From positions 1-64,000 of the IMG/VR virus record IMGVR_UViG_3300032296_004087: 64,000 bases of DNA; one strand, written 5' to 3'. The notes under the pieces were generated by a model. It saw only the letters and a list, made by a program, of their open reading frames with translations, made no database searches and had not been told where the DNA came from. Source of the DNA: a virus. Positions 23,678 to 32,772 of the stretch are shown in pieces. Position numbers and translations under genes: made by a program. Positions within the stretch are counted from its first letter, which is position 1; each line of letters opens with the position of its first letter.

Positions 23678-24880
23678 ATGGACCGAAAGATTGGCATTAT
23701 TGATGCAAACAATTTCTATGTAAGTTGTGAAAGGGTATTTAATCCAATTTCAATTGGGAGACCAACAGTTGTACTTTCAAACAACGATGGGTGTGTAATT
23801 GCTCGAAGTCAAGAAGCTAAAGATTTGGGTATTAAAATGGGGGAACCTTTTTTCCAAAGAAGAGACTTCATGGAAGAACATCGTTTTTGTGTTTACTCAT
23901 CAAATTACAATCTTTATGGTGATATGTCAGACCGAGTGATGGCGGTCATTAAAGAGTATTCTAAACAGGTTGAAGTTTATTCCATAGATGAGGCTTTTGT
24001 TGACTTCTCAAATATCCCCGATAAAGAATTAATACCAACTTTGGAACTAATTCAATATGAGGTCAAACAACGAGTAGGTATACCGGTATCTATTGGCGTA
24101 GGTCCCAACAAAACTTTAGCCAAATTAACTTCTCATATTGCCAAAAAACAACCTTCCTATAAAGGGATTTGTAGTTATTGGGAATTCAAAAACTTTAGGA
24201 ATGACTTGTACGAAATACCCATTGATGAAATTTGGGGAATAGGTAGAAAATGGTCAAAGAAATTCAAAGAGGGTGGTGTTGAATCGATAGGTCAATTTGT
24301 AATGTTGTCTGATACCATAGTAAAAAAAATGACTAATGTGAATGGGCTTAGGGCAAAAGTAGAAATACTAGGGATGTATTGTCATCCCGTGAAACCCATA
24401 CCTAAATTCAAAAGAAATATTGCCTCAGCTCGTTCATTTGGGCAAGATGTTGACCAACTTGATGACATCTCACAAGCTATGTACACTTACATTAAAAATG
24501 GTGTGAGAAAAATGGATGAAAGTGGCGCGGAAACAAATCGAGTAACTATTTTTGTGAGTGGTAACATACACAAGGGTCAAAAACATTCCTCGAGTAAACA
24601 ACTATATCTTCAACAACAAACAAAAGATGTTGATGAAATTTGGAGTCAAATATTCCCACATCTTCAAAACTTATTTGAAAGTGGTAAAAAGTATAAAAAG
24701 TGTGGGGTAATTTTTCATAATCTAATTCCTGATACTCAAACACAAACAACTTTATTTACCGAAGAGGTTAAAATTGTTCAACCACCTGTTTCATTAACAA
24801 ATAAATGGGAAATGAGACAAGATTTTAAAACTCAACATTATACAACTTCTTGGGAAGAAATTCCTGAAGTGTTTGTTTAG
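23678..24880 (+). CDS. umuC: Y-family DNA polymerase, UmuC-like
   Basis: 400 aa. Catalytic [18 protein letters not shown] (Asp9 region), [35 protein letters not shown] and [10 protein letters not shown] (SIDE 102-105) are all intact, followed by the Hh[21 protein letters not shown] and a little-finger region. It copies damaged templates as the Pol V subunit. Phage translesion synthesis would help survival of UV-damaged genomes. Confidence 0.95.
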   Translation: MDRKIGIIDANNFYVSCERVFNPISIGRPTVVLSNNDGCVIARSQEAKDLGIKMGEPFFQRRDFMEEHRFCVYSSNYNLYGDMSDRVMAVIKEYSKQVEVYSIDEAFVDFSNIPDKELIPTLELIQYEVKQRVGIPVSIGVGPNKTLAKLTSHIAKKQPSYKGICSYWEFKNFRNDLYEIPIDEIWGIGRKWSKKFKEGGVESIGQFVMLSDTIVKKMTNVNGLRAKVEILGMYCHPVKPIPKFKRNIASARSFGQDVDQLDDISQAMYTYIKNGVRKMDESGAETNRVTIFVSGNIHKGQKHSSSKQLYLQQQTKDVDEIWSQIFPHLQNLFESGKKYKKCGVIFHNLIPDTQTQTTLFTEEVKIVQPPVSLTNKWEMRQDFKTQHYTTSWEEIPEVFV

Positions 24881-24891
24881 AGTCTAAAAGA

Positions 24892-24899
24892 TATTTATA
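24892..24899 (+). promoter_or_regulatory. TATTTATA element
   Basis: GATATTTATA, 12 nt before the ATG at 24912. Confidence 0.5.
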
Positions 24900-24911
24900 T
24901 GATAATATCTT

Positions 24912-25667
24912 ATGAAAAAAGTATTAAGAGAGGAAATCCTCCGACAAAAAAAATTAATGAACCTACAAGAACAGAATCAGTCTTGGGGTGATGCATTATA
25001 TGATTACATGTCCTCAGGACTCAAAAGTATATTTTTTGGGGACGATGACGAGGATGAAAAAAAACCAAAAAAGCTGGAGGACAAGATTGGTTCCTTTGAA
25101 AAAATTGCTAAAGAACTTATCGATGAAATTGAAGGTGGGTATTTCCATCCTATAATGGTCAAAGGTGGTAGAGGATTTCCCAAAGGTAGTCGTTCTATGG
25201 GAGATTCGGGTGAAACTATGTTCGGTATCGACAGAAAACACGGGGCGGAAATTAATACTTCCTCAGAGGGTAGACAATTTTGGGGTTTAATCGACGCAGC
25301 AAACGCATCTAAAAAATGGCCTTGGCTTTTCATGGGGGGCAATTTAGAAGGTCCTTTGAAGAATTTGGCTTCTCGGATGATTAAAAACAATTTTAACAAA
25401 TTTGCTGATAGATATTTGACTTCTGACGCAAAAAAAATTGTTCAAAGTGATGAAGGTTTACTTACCCATTTTATCTATGCAACATGGAATGGACCAGGTT
25501 GGTTTAATCAATTTGCTAAGAGTATTAATTCACAAGTAGAAAAAGGGGTTACTGACACTGAAAAATTAATGAAAATTGGTTTACAAGATAGAAAAAACTC
25601 TAACAATAAATTGATTTCATCCTCGGCTGAAAAAATTGAAAAAATTACAGGTACAAATTTAGTATAA
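24912..25667 (+). CDS. Leader-tagged muramidase-like protein (GH108-like)
   Basis: 251 aa. N-terminal leader MKKVLREEILRQKKLMNLQE then Q, a L-Q-E site at residue 20. Residues about 65-110 contain DEIEGGYFHP, a Gly/Lys-rich loop and GDSGETMFGIDRKHG, resembling the E-G-G-Y...D-x-G-G-x-T-x-x-G-I of GH108 N-acetylmuramidases, with Glu74 as likely acid. Later LTHFIYATWNGPGWFNQFAK matches the C-terminal helix region of lysozyme-like folds. It probably cuts peptidoglycan during entry if carried in the virion. Confidence 0.75.
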   Translation: MKKVLREEILRQKKLMNLQEQNQSWGDALYDYMSSGLKSIFFGDDDEDEKKPKKLEDKIGSFEKIAKELIDEIEGGYFHPIMVKGGRGFPKGSRSMGDSGETMFGIDRKHGAEINTSSEGRQFWGLIDAANASKKWPWLFMGGNLEGPLKNLASRMIKNNFNKFADRYLTSDAKKIVQSDEGLLTHFIYATWNGPGWFNQFAKSINSQVEKGVTDTEKLMKIGLQDRKNSNNKLISSSAEKIEKITGTNLV

Positions 25668-25668
25668 G

Positions 25669-27204
25669 ATGATACTGAGCGAAGGGAGAAAAGAAGAAAT
25701 TTTATCAAAATACATTATACCAATACTCGCTGAAAAAAAATTGGTAAAAGAGTATTTGAGTGGTGGTGCTTTAGGTTCAATTTATGATTATCTGATAACA
25801 GATTTATTCATTATTGATACTAATTTCAAGTATTTGGATGACATATTAAGAAATTATTATCTTGAAAATACGCCTTCTGAAAATATACAACCATTAAGTT
25901 TTGAAGATGCTAAACGGTATGTAATGAACAGGAGAGATGAGATGGACCGTTTAGTTGAAGCTCTCAAATTTTTTGATGTACACAATAAAAAATATAAACA
26001 CCAAGAGTTTAAAAAATATGCGGATAATGACTTATTCTATTTTTTGAAAGAAACGGATGGTCTTAGGGAAGAATTTAACAAAAAAAAGGGTGAAAAAGAA
26101 GTTGAAAAAGTCTTTGAGAACGAAAGAATATTAGTTATAAGACCAAAGACATACGAAGCATCTTGTGTTTATGGGGCTGGAACAAGATGGTGTACATCAT
26201 CCAAATCAACTTCAAGTCACTTTGAAAATTACACTGAAACAGGGTCACTTTATTATTTTATAACTAAAGGGGTTGATTCCTCCAACAAATTTTACAAAGT
26301 TGCTCTTTATAGAAATGATGTGGGTCTGGATAAATGGTATGACGCAACTGACCGCGAATTAGGTGAAAACGAAATTGAACTCTTAACCTCTGCTTATGGT
26401 GATACACTCAAAAATGTTGATGAGGATTTTGATAAATTAAAACCTAATCCTCTGTTGAATGAAATTTTTCCAAAGAATTTTGCAATAGCTTTCGAAAGCC
26501 GACTCATGTCAGGTAAACCTCCCATTGATTTGAATGTCAATTTCAATGTTAAAGAAACAATTGAACCCTCTATTTCTAAAGTTAAATGTTCTATTTACCA
26601 AATTGAAGGAACAAATGAAAAAATTGTTGGAAATTACATGTTAATTATAAACATGAATTGTACCCGTTCAACTTGTACTTTTGGTGTAGTGTTTACCGAA
26701 CCTACCACCAACTCTGTACTTTTGGGGGAAAATCAATTTATAATGTACCTGAATGTTGTTGGTAAATCATCAGAAGTTCTAAGACAACAAACTTTCCGAA
26801 AAATTTTCACGTTCATTGTAATTCAATTAAGAAACAATCCTAAGTACTTGAGTAGTTTAGTCGGAAGAGATGAAATCTTGGTTTCTGCCGCCAATAAAGG
26901 TTATTCCTTTAAATTTCGTGATAGAGGTTTAATAAAAAAACTTACTGATTGGTTGGATTCGGGAAAAAAAACAGACAAAGTTGATTTTCTACTGGGTACA
27001 AACATCTTAAAAAAACAGGGTAACAGTTTGATTTCTACTTCAACAGGTAGTGAAATCACCCCAAGAGGATACCTATCAGGATTTTTTCAAGCAGCAAAAT
27101 CTGCGGGAATCATAGACTATAAGAGAGTCGGTAGAAAGACTCTTATGACTAAAGGTCCAAACTATAGAAAGTTTATGAAGGGTTCCAAACTCAGATATAT
27201 CTAA
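25669..27204 (+). CDS. Leader-tagged protein with YGAxTxWC domain, 511 aa
   Basis: Begins MILSEGRKEEILSKYIIPIL-AEK (L-A-E site, residue 22), 2 nt after the muramidase gene. Residues about 155-200 hold ILVIRPKTYEASCVYGAGTR, then WCTSSKS, HFENYTETGSLYYFI, which match the protein at 39486 (TCKYGAKTKWC, HYDMGSLGILI). The shared core C-x-YGA-x-T-(R/K)-WC with a following G-S-L is a conserved phage domain I cannot name; the paired Cys and acidic residues suggest an enzyme. The C-terminal 300 residues are unrecognised, with a possible wHTH at the end (SGFFQAAKSAGIIDYKRVGR). Confidence 0.72.
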   Translation: MILSEGRKEEILSKYIIPILAEKKLVKEYLSGGALGSIYDYLITDLFIIDTNFKYLDDILRNYYLENTPSENIQPLSFEDAKRYVMNRRDEMDRLVEALKFFDVHNKKYKHQEFKKYADNDLFYFLKETDGLREEFNKKKGEKEVEKVFENERILVIRPKTYEASCVYGAGTRWCTSSKSTSSHFENYTETGSLYYFITKGVDSSNKFYKVALYRNDVGLDKWYDATDRELGENEIELLTSAYGDTLKNVDEDFDKLKPNPLLNEIFPKNFAIAFESRLMSGKPPIDLNVNFNVKETIEPSISKVKCSIYQIEGTNEKIVGNYMLIINMNCTRSTCTFGVVFTEPTTNSVLLGENQFIMYLNVVGKSSEVLRQQTFRKIFTFIVIQLRNNPKYLSSLVGRDEILVSAANKGYSFKFRDRGLIKKLTDWLDSGKKTDKVDFLLGTNILKKQGNSLISTSTGSEITPRGYLSGFFQAAKSAGIIDYKRVGRKTLMTKGPNYRKFMKGSKLRYI

Positions 27205-27836
27205 TCTTGGTTGGTGTCGGATTCTGTAATATCGTAATAAAAAGAGTTACCATCCTCAGTTACCCATCTATCTGACAGATTTTCCACCGAAGGTAAGTCA
27301 GTATCAACTTTGAATTGTTTCAAATCTTCAGGTAATTTCTTGGTTACCCAGTTGGAATCCCTCCAAAATATCCTGTTGTTTGGCATACAAAGAAGATATC
27401 CTTCGTCGGATTCAAATACATGACCACATTTGTAATCTGAAGGTTCATCACTGTAGGGATTGTTATACCAATCAACAGTAAAAATATATGTTCCCCAAAC
27501 TTTGTTTCCATCTCTCAGAACTATTTGAGCCCTGTGATAGGCTAAAAAATCGTAATCTATTATCGAGACATTCTCACTAAAACAATCCCAAAGTTGTTTA
27601 AAATTGAAAGGAATATCATTTGTGGGAATTTTTGTATAAACCTCCGAAAGTGGTATCCTACTTCTAACCATACCGTCATCTGTCATCACGTGGAAAGTTA
27701 GAATTTTTCCTGAAATAGATTGTATTGCAAAAACATAAACATTGTAAAAATCGTTGTAATCACTTTTATTTTTGGTAAAAAAAGATTTTCTTACGAAACC
27801 TTTAAAACTCGGGATATTTGCATTGTATAATGACAT
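27201..27836 (-). CDS. Unknown protein, 211 aa
   Basis: MSLYNANIPSFKGFVRKSFF; beta-rich, aromatic (WYNNPYSDEPSDYKCGHVFE, RIFWRDSNWVTKKLPEDLKQ). Convergent with the previous gene (4-nt overlap). No recognised family. Confidence 0.65.
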   Translation of the reverse strand: MSLYNANIPSFKGFVRKSFFTKNKSDYNDFYNVYVFAIQSISGKILTFHVMTDDGMVRSRIPLSEVYTKIPTNDIPFNFKQLWDCFSENVSIIDYDFLAYHRAQIVLRDGNKVWGTYIFTVDWYNNPYSDEPSDYKCGHVFESDEGYLLCMPNNRIFWRDSNWVTKKLPEDLKQFKVDTDLPSVENLSDRWVTEDGNSFYYDITESDTNQD

Positions 27837-27841
27837 ACATA

Positions 27842-27871
27842 ATTTTTTTTAAAAAGGGGACCGAAGTCCCC
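27842..27871 (-). terminator. Terminator
   Basis: GGGGACTTCGGTCCCC followed by T5 on the minus strand; it ends transcription of the 47-residue minus gene before the next minus gene. Confidence 0.75.
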
Positions 27872-27958
27872 TTTCTCTCAGTTAAGAGAATCCGGTAATA
27901 CACTAATCTACATCCGTGGGACGACCGGCCACCTTTGGACCTTGAAAAGATAAGTGAA

Positions 27959-28102
27959 TTACTTCTTAAAGAGAAGTTTCTTAAAAAACTTTTTTATCTT
28001 ACCCCACACACTCAAATCATTAATTGTAATAATTTCTTTTGAATAGGTTAATCTTTTTTTCTTTTTTAATTTTGAGTGGAGTTCCCAATTAATTATTGAC
28101 AT
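27959..28102 (-). CDS. Small Lys-rich protein, 47 aa
   Basis: MSIINWELHSKLKKKKRLTY, ending KKFFKKLLFKK. Frame is closed by a terminator downstream, and a minus-strand TATTTATT (28125-28132) lies 22 nt upstream. Strongly basic, possibly nucleic-acid binding. Modest support. Confidence 0.45.
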   Translation of the reverse strand: MSIINWELHSKLKKKKRLTYSKEIITINDLSVWGKIKKFFKKLLFKK

Positions 28103-28106
28103 AGTT

Positions 28107-28138
28107 TTTGACTTTATAAAAAATAAATAGTATATTTG
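28107..28138 (+). promoter_or_regulatory. Bacteroidetes-type promoter
   Basis: TTTG (28107-28110), 20-nt spacer, TATATTTG (28131-28138), 19 nt before the ATG at 28158. Confidence 0.75.
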
Positions 28139-28157
28139 TGAAGTAAAACAAATTGAA

Positions 28158-28379
28158 ATGTTTGATTGGAAAGAAGGGGACCGATATATTCATTACTCAA
28201 CAAGGGGGGAACTCTTTATTGGTACGGTGTCTCGTTTAATCTTGATTCAAGAATACGAACCTCGTTTTAAATGTAAGTTTACGAATTTAATTTTGGTTAA
28301 TGAAAAAGAAAAACAGATTCACGCCGATGGTTCAAAGGGTCTGATTTATAAGATAAGTTCTTGTGATGAATTGGAATGA
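28158..28379 (+). CDS. Unknown small protein, 73 aa
   Basis: MFDWKEGDRYIHYSTRGELF then IGTVSRLILIQEYEPRF; small beta-barrel pattern. Overlaps the dCMP deaminase start by 14 nt, so the two are coupled. Confidence 0.65.
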   Translation: MFDWKEGDRYIHYSTRGELFIGTVSRLILIQEYEPRFKCKFTNLILVNEKEKQIHADGSKGLIYKISSCDELE

Positions 28380-28809
28380 GTATTTTTTGAGTATTGCGGA
28401 GTCTGTGAAGTCGAAGTCAAAAGACAGACGCACTCAGATTGGCGCGGTGATTGTAGGGGAAGACAAGGAAATTGTTTCAACTGGATTTAATTCCTTTCCT
28501 CGCGGTATCGATGACAATGTCGAGGAACGACAAATTCGACCTGAAAAATATTATTGGTTTGAACACGCAGAAAGAAACGCACTCTACAACGCTGCACGAA
28601 TCGGTGTTTCTACAAAAAATACTACAATGTACCTTACTTGTGGTATTCCTTGTGCGGATTGTGCTCGAGGAATAATAAGTTCTGGTGTTAAAGCAATTTA
28701 TTGTAAGACAGAAGATACAACTAAAAACAGGGTACATTGGGACGAACATGCCAAACGAAGTTTACAAATGTTTGAGGAATCTGGTGTTGAAATATTTTTT
28801 TACGAATAG
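28366..28809 (+). CDS. dCMP/cytidine deaminase-like enzyme
   Basis: 147 aa. Zinc and catalytic motifs HAE (67-69) and PCADC (95-99) within HAERNALYNAAR and TCGIPCADCARGIISSG. The N-terminal RRTQIGAVIVG and insert FPRGIDDNVEERQIRPEKYYW fit phage deoxycytidylate deaminases, which make dUMP for thymidylate synthesis. ATG at 28366 is used; a GTG one codon earlier is possible. Confidence 0.92.
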   Translation: MNWNEYFLSIAESVKSKSKDRRTQIGAVIVGEDKEIVSTGFNSFPRGIDDNVEERQIRPEKYYWFEHAERNALYNAARIGVSTKNTTMYLTCGIPCADCARGIISSGVKAIYCKTEDTTKNRVHWDEHAKRSLQMFEESGVEIFFYE

Positions 28810-28841
28810 TTTGACTGAATCATATTTTGTTTGTATCTTAG
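28810..28841 (+). promoter_or_regulatory. Bacteroidetes-type promoter, weak
   Basis: TTTG (28810-28813), 20-nt spacer, TATCTTAG (28834-28841); one mismatch in the -7 box. Confidence 0.45.
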
Positions 28842-28859
28842 TATTCTAAATTAACTTAC

Positions 28860-29147
28860 ATGACAACATTTACTATTATTAATATGATTGGATGGTCTTC
28901 TTTGTTGATTGCATACCTTGTTAAAGGTTACATGTCACGAAAGGAAACTCAAATTCAAGAACAACTTAATCAACGACTTCTTAAGTCAAAGGATTTATCC
29001 ATTGAAGAAGTAGTTCAACTGGCACATGAGATGGAAGACCACCAAATTAAAAGATTCGGGGCATACGGTTCCTATGGTATTTATTCACAAATTTTAACCT
29101 TTGGTATTGGGTTATTCACCGCAAATCTTATTTTTCAATTTATTTAA
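28860..29147 (+). CDS. Two-helix membrane protein, 95 aa
   Basis: N-terminal helix TIINMIGWSSLLIAYLV, a charged middle (ETQIQEQLNQRLLKSKDLSI), and C-terminal helix YSQILTFGIGLFTANLIFQF. Function unknown; topology could suit a membrane regulator of lysis. Confidence 0.65.
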   Translation: MTTFTIINMIGWSSLLIAYLVKGYMSRKETQIQEQLNQRLLKSKDLSIEEVVQLAHEMEDHQIKRFGAYGSYGIYSQILTFGIGLFTANLIFQFI

Positions 29148-29157
29148 ATAAATTATT

Positions 29158-29595
29158 ATGACTATAAAACAAGCGCTCAAAGAAAAAAATAAACTTACCA
29201 AACAGATAAACTCTTTGGTGATTCGTATACAAAAATATAACTCAATGGAAGAAGGTTCTGTTCGAACCTACGACCCAAGGGAAGACATGAACAACTTAAC
29301 CAATACTGTCTCTAATTTGGTTACACTCAAAACTCAAATTCACCAAGCAAATGCCAAGGTGTATGATTTGATTTTCCGTCTCTCAGAATGTAAGGGAATG
29401 GTAAAATATCTCCGAGCAATCGATTGTACCGAGGGTAAGACCAATGAGTCTCGCAGATATGGTGAATCTGCAACCATTGTAAAAACCACCATTTTTAACC
29501 AAGTGGAGATGGATAATATTATCTCTAATTACGAAACTGAGATTGAGAAAATCCAAGAGGAGTTGGATGTTCACAATGCAACCACCCACATTTAA
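29158..29595 (+). CDS. DIP1984/septicolysin-like coiled-coil protein
   Basis: 145 aa. The pattern LKEKNKLTKQINSLVIRIQK, EEGSVRTYDPREDMNNL, LKTQIHQANAKVYDL and C-terminal NQVEMDNIISNYETEIEKIQ..ELDVHNATTHI follows the DIP1984 family from end to end. The family is helical and of unknown role (named partly after septicolysin). Cytoplasmic. Confidence 0.7.
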   Translation: MTIKQALKEKNKLTKQINSLVIRIQKYNSMEEGSVRTYDPREDMNNLTNTVSNLVTLKTQIHQANAKVYDLIFRLSECKGMVKYLRAIDCTEGKTNESRRYGESATIVKTTIFNQVEMDNIISNYETEIEKIQEELDVHNATTHI

Positions 29596-29782
29596 GTTGG
29601 TGTCTGTTAAGAGATGGGATTTTTCGAACCAAGGTTCAACCTACATTAAACACTAAGTAGTGGATGTTTGATTTCGATGGGAATGTCAAAAGTCATAAAT
29701 CAACATAGTTCAAAAGTCGTCAAAGGAGCATCAATAATCTCAAAACTCTTTTAAATAAATCTCTGACCTTACAGCCCAACAG

Positions 29783-29811
29783 CCCCCACTCTTTCCGAGT
29801 GGGGGTTTTTT
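29783..29811 (+). terminator. Rho-independent terminator
   Basis: CCCCCACTCTTTCCGAGTGGGGG then T6. The 190 nt before it (29596-29782) holds no open frame. Confidence 0.88.
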
Positions 29812-29816
29812 GATTA

Positions 29817-29824
29817 TATTTATA
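29817..29824 (+). promoter_or_regulatory. TATTTATA element
   Basis: 12 nt before the ATG at 29837. Confidence 0.5.
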
Positions 29825-29836
29825 AAAAAAAAGATT

Positions 29837-29983
29837 ATGTGGTTTATTTACTTAATTGTTTTCTCACTCCTTATGGGAGGTTTATTTGTTTTGGCAGAAT
29901 TAGTTGTTTATAATTTACCTAATACTATGTTTTCGAAATGGTGGAGAAAATATGTTGTATTTGAGTGTCAAGATTGTGATTAA
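29837..29983 (+). CDS. Small membrane protein, 48 aa
   Basis: MWFIYLIVFSLLMGGLFVLA helix, then PNTMFSKWWRKYVVFECQDC. Single membrane segment with a short Cys-containing tail. Promoter element upstream supports expression. Confidence 0.6.
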   Translation: MWFIYLIVFSLLMGGLFVLAELVVYNLPNTMFSKWWRKYVVFECQDCD

Positions 29984-30002
29984 TAGAATCAGGTAACCCT
30001 TT

Positions 30003-30455
30003 TTATGGTTCTAATTTAGAAATCATATTTAGACAATTTTCTTTTATCCACTCAGGTTCCCCTTGAAGAATTTCAATGAATTGGAGTTCCCATAGATAAC
30101 AAATATATTCTTCCTTTAATAAAGAAAAAGATGTTCCTGATTGAATAATTTCCAAGTGTTTTGATTCATGAACCAAAATGCACGCAATATTTTCAACGGA
30201 ATTTAGTTTCATATCACCCTGTGAAATTGTGATGGTGTAATTACCCTCTACAGTTGAGAACTCTCCGTTCCAAAAACTTATTTTTTTACAATGTTTTAAA
30301 ACAAAGTTATAAGTTTTGGTGTCGGTATGTTTAATTAGTTCTAATGCTTGTTCAACCTGAGGAACCCAAGTATCACCTACCAAGTCAATTTTAATTTGTC
30401 CACAAACTTTTAAATTAATTAATAGAAAAATTGGTAACCAAAGAAATTTTTTCAT
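30003..30455 (-). CDS. Secreted protein with HExxH-like motif, 150 aa
   Basis: Signal peptide MKKFLWLPIFLLINLKVCGQ. The mature part contains CILVHESKHLEIIQSG; HESKH fits the zinc-protease HExxH motif, and a downstream KEEYICYLWELQF could give a third ligand. A small exported metallopeptidase is plausible. Confidence 0.65.
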   Translation of the reverse strand: MKKFLWLPIFLLINLKVCGQIKIDLVGDTWVPQVEQALELIKHTDTKTYNFVLKHCKKISFWNGEFSTVEGNYTITISQGDMKLNSVENIACILVHESKHLEIIQSGTSFSLLKEEYICYLWELQFIEILQGEPEWIKENCLNMISKLEP

Positions 30456-30462
30456 ATTTATA
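30455..30462 (+). promoter_or_regulatory. TATTTATA element
   Basis: 23 nt before the ATG at 30486, and overlapping the minus-strand start codon at 30455. Confidence 0.4.
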
Positions 30463-30485
30463 AGTACATTAATCTACATCCGAAT

Positions 30486-32381
30486 ATGAGAAAATTATTA
30501 TTTCTTTTTTTCGGGACAATTCTTGTGAATAATTTATATTCACAGTCGTGTCCTATACCAACTTTAACAGGAACTCATATCACTATAGATTCCACTTATC
30601 AGATTGGTACATCAACAGCGGGTAAAACAAATGTTGGACTTTGTTTTTATAATAATTCAGGAACTGATATCGCAGCAGTGCAATTTAGACTGTTTTATGA
30701 TAATCAAGCTTTTGGGTCCGTTGATACCATAACTTCTTTGAACACAACTTTTTCACAATATCTCCAATATCAGGATAATCCTGCTTTGGGATATGTGACC
30801 ATTACCCTCACATATACCGGTAGTCTCAATACATTTGATATCCCTGACGGTGGATTGTTTCAAGTGACATTGAACCACACTGCGGCATTGTCAACTACCT
30901 ATTTCAATGTGGGTAATTTAACATTTAATGGTGGTAATGTGTTCAGTGAGACTGCGACCTCACAAGGGGGTAATGACTTTACTTTGAACCTCACAAATTT
31001 TGGTGGTCAGTTATTGTCTCGTACTTTTTCATATCATGTAAATTTTATGAATGTTACCGGTACACCCGCTAAACATGTAAGTGTTGCTCTTGAGAAAAAG
31101 TTAAAAACAACTTCAACTTGGACTTCTGTGAGTGTTGATACTAGCAACCTTCAAGGATGGGTATCATTTAACGATGTTAACATTGATACTACAGCGTTCG
31201 ATGTTAGACTTGCTGTACAGGGAGACACTTTAAACTTTGGGAACATTATTTCTGTTGCTGATGCTCAGAGAGTGAATCAATATGTACTTGGTCAACAAAC
31301 ACCAACAGGGTTTGATTTCCACGCTTCTGATGTGAACGGAGATGGTCAGATTACAATATCCGATGTTTATGCAATTTACGGAAGAATATCAGGTAGGTTC
31401 TCTTCATGGATTAACTCAGTTGCAGATGTGAAATTCTTCACCGAGGCACAGTTTAACACAATTGATGGTTCAGCTTCAAACCTTATTTCTTCAACAGGTG
31501 GAGTAACTAACTTCACATTCGAAATTCTACCAAATACCTCCGATACTGTAACATACTATGTTTTAGGAATGGGAGATGCTAACGGAACAGGATTCAAAAG
31601 AGCTCGTTTAACACCCATCGAAATAGTTAATCCCAATAATGCTAACTTACACATTATAGATGTTACTACAGAATACGACAATAACCTTGAGAGCATCGAA
31701 GTTAATTTTCCTGAATTGGGAGTTGATGAGGGGGATTTGGTAAGTGTTCCTGTAACTTTAAAAACAAATGATATCGATTTGGGCTCATTGCAATTAGCTA
31801 TTAAGTATGATAGTGACCTATTAGAATTCGAATCTTTGGTAACTGAGTTGAAGAGTTCTTATTGGTTGACATTTATCAACACAAATGATGGTGAAGTTGA
31901 GTGGGGGGGATATGACCCTTCATTCAATCAAAATTTAGTAAACAATGGTGAAATCCTTTTTACTTTAAACTTTACTGCAAATGAACTTCAATCCGATTGG
32001 AATAAAAGTCCTTTATATGTTACAAGAAAGTTTGCTGGTGACCAAAACGCAAAGGATTTAAAAATCACCCCAACTGATGGTATATTACAAGTTTTAAAGA
32101 TGGACCCCAATGACATATCGGTTAAAAATCAAATGGTTTTATTCCCCACACCAACCGATGGTTTAGTTACTGCAAGGTTTAAACTTTATGAAAAAAGTAA
32201 TGTGACTTTAGCTGTTTACGATTTAGGGGGTAAGTTAGTTTTTGAAGTAATTGAGGGAACTTATCCAATAGGAATTTATGAACAAACTTTTGATTTAGGT
32301 TCTTTAGCGGCAGGTGAGTATGTTGCAATTCTCAATACTGAAAAAAAGAAAATTGTTGAAAGAACAACAAAAACAAAATAA
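30486..32381 (+). CDS. Secreted cohesin-like/dockerin protein with T9SS sorting tail
   Basis: 631 aa. Signal peptide (1-20, ending LYSQ), a cohesin-like beta-sandwich (about 22-175), an immunoglobulin-like region, a dockerin-like calcium module with SDVNGDGQITISDVYAIYGR (281-300) preceded by SVADAQRVNQYVLGQ, a second cohesin-like domain (about 410-520; GSLQLAIKYDSDLLEFESLV), and a C-terminal sorting domain (about 560-631: QMVLFPTPTDGLVTARF, VYDLGGKLVFE, LAAGEYVAIL). This layout is that of Bacteroidetes proteins exported through type IX secretion. In a phage it would be made by the infected cell and displayed or released. The dockerin segment is similar to that in the gene at 35382. Confidence 0.88.
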   Translation: MRKLLFLFFGTILVNNLYSQSCPIPTLTGTHITIDSTYQIGTSTAGKTNVGLCFYNNSGTDIAAVQFRLFYDNQAFGSVDTITSLNTTFSQYLQYQDNPALGYVTITLTYTGSLNTFDIPDGGLFQVTLNHTAALSTTYFNVGNLTFNGGNVFSETATSQGGNDFTLNLTNFGGQLLSRTFSYHVNFMNVTGTPAKHVSVALEKKLKTTSTWTSVSVDTSNLQGWVSFNDVNIDTTAFDVRLAVQGDTLNFGNIISVADAQRVNQYVLGQQTPTGFDFHASDVNGDGQITISDVYAIYGRISGRFSSWINSVADVKFFTEAQFNTIDGSASNLISSTGGVTNFTFEILPNTSDTVTYYVLGMGDANGTGFKRARLTPIEIVNPNNANLHIIDVTTEYDNNLESIEVNFPELGVDEGDLVSVPVTLKTNDIDLGSLQLAIKYDSDLLEFESLVTELKSSYWLTFINTNDGEVEWGGYDPSFNQNLVNNGEILFTLNFTANELQSDWNKSPLYVTRKFAGDQNAKDLKITPTDGILQVLKMDPNDISVKNQMVLFPTPTDGLVTARFKLYEKSNVTLAVYDLGGKLVFEVIEGTYPIGIYEQTFDLGSLAAGEYVAILNTEKKKIVERTTKTK

Positions 32382-32383
32382 AA

Positions 32384-32410
32384 CTTGAGGTCTCAATTTG
32401 AGACCTCAAG
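32384..32410 (+). terminator. Perfect inverted repeat
   Basis: CTTGAGGTCTCAA and its near-exact complement; no T-run, so terminator or mRNA stabiliser. Confidence 0.6.
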
Positions 32411-32451
32411 ATGCCAAAGAATACAATAAACCAAAACTAAATTAATTTATT

Positions 32452-32772
32452 ATGTCAGAGGAAACTCAAGAAGGTGGGATGTCAACAATCAAAAAAACTC
32501 TAATAGGATTAGCGACAACTGCCGTAACAGGTGCGGGAGCATATGTTGCAACACATATTAATCAACTTTTCGGAATAGAGGAAGATGTAAAAACTGAAGA
32601 AGTAGCTCCAGTTCAACAGTCAACCCAACCCGCCCCGATTGTTCTTAACATCGACAACTCATCGCAAAATTCTAATCAAAATAGTGGGGGTACAACAGTG
32701 ATTAAAGAAACTAAAGTTGTTGAAAAACCTGTTAAAGAAGATAAAAGTGAGAGTGAAGATGCACCTTGGTAA
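32452..32772 (+). CDS. Small membrane-anchored protein, 106 aa
   Basis: MSEETQEGGMSTIKKTLIGL, one weak hydrophobic helix (IGLATTAVTGAGAYVAT) then an acidic Pro/Gln/Asn-rich tail. Overlaps the next start by 14 nt. Unknown role; the helix could also be a membrane anchor for the secretion cluster. Confidence 0.65.
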   Translation: MSEETQEGGMSTIKKTLIGLATTAVTGAGAYVATHINQLFGIEEDVKTEEVAPVQQSTQPAPIVLNIDNSSQNSNQNSGGTTVIKETKVVEKPVKEDKSESEDAPW

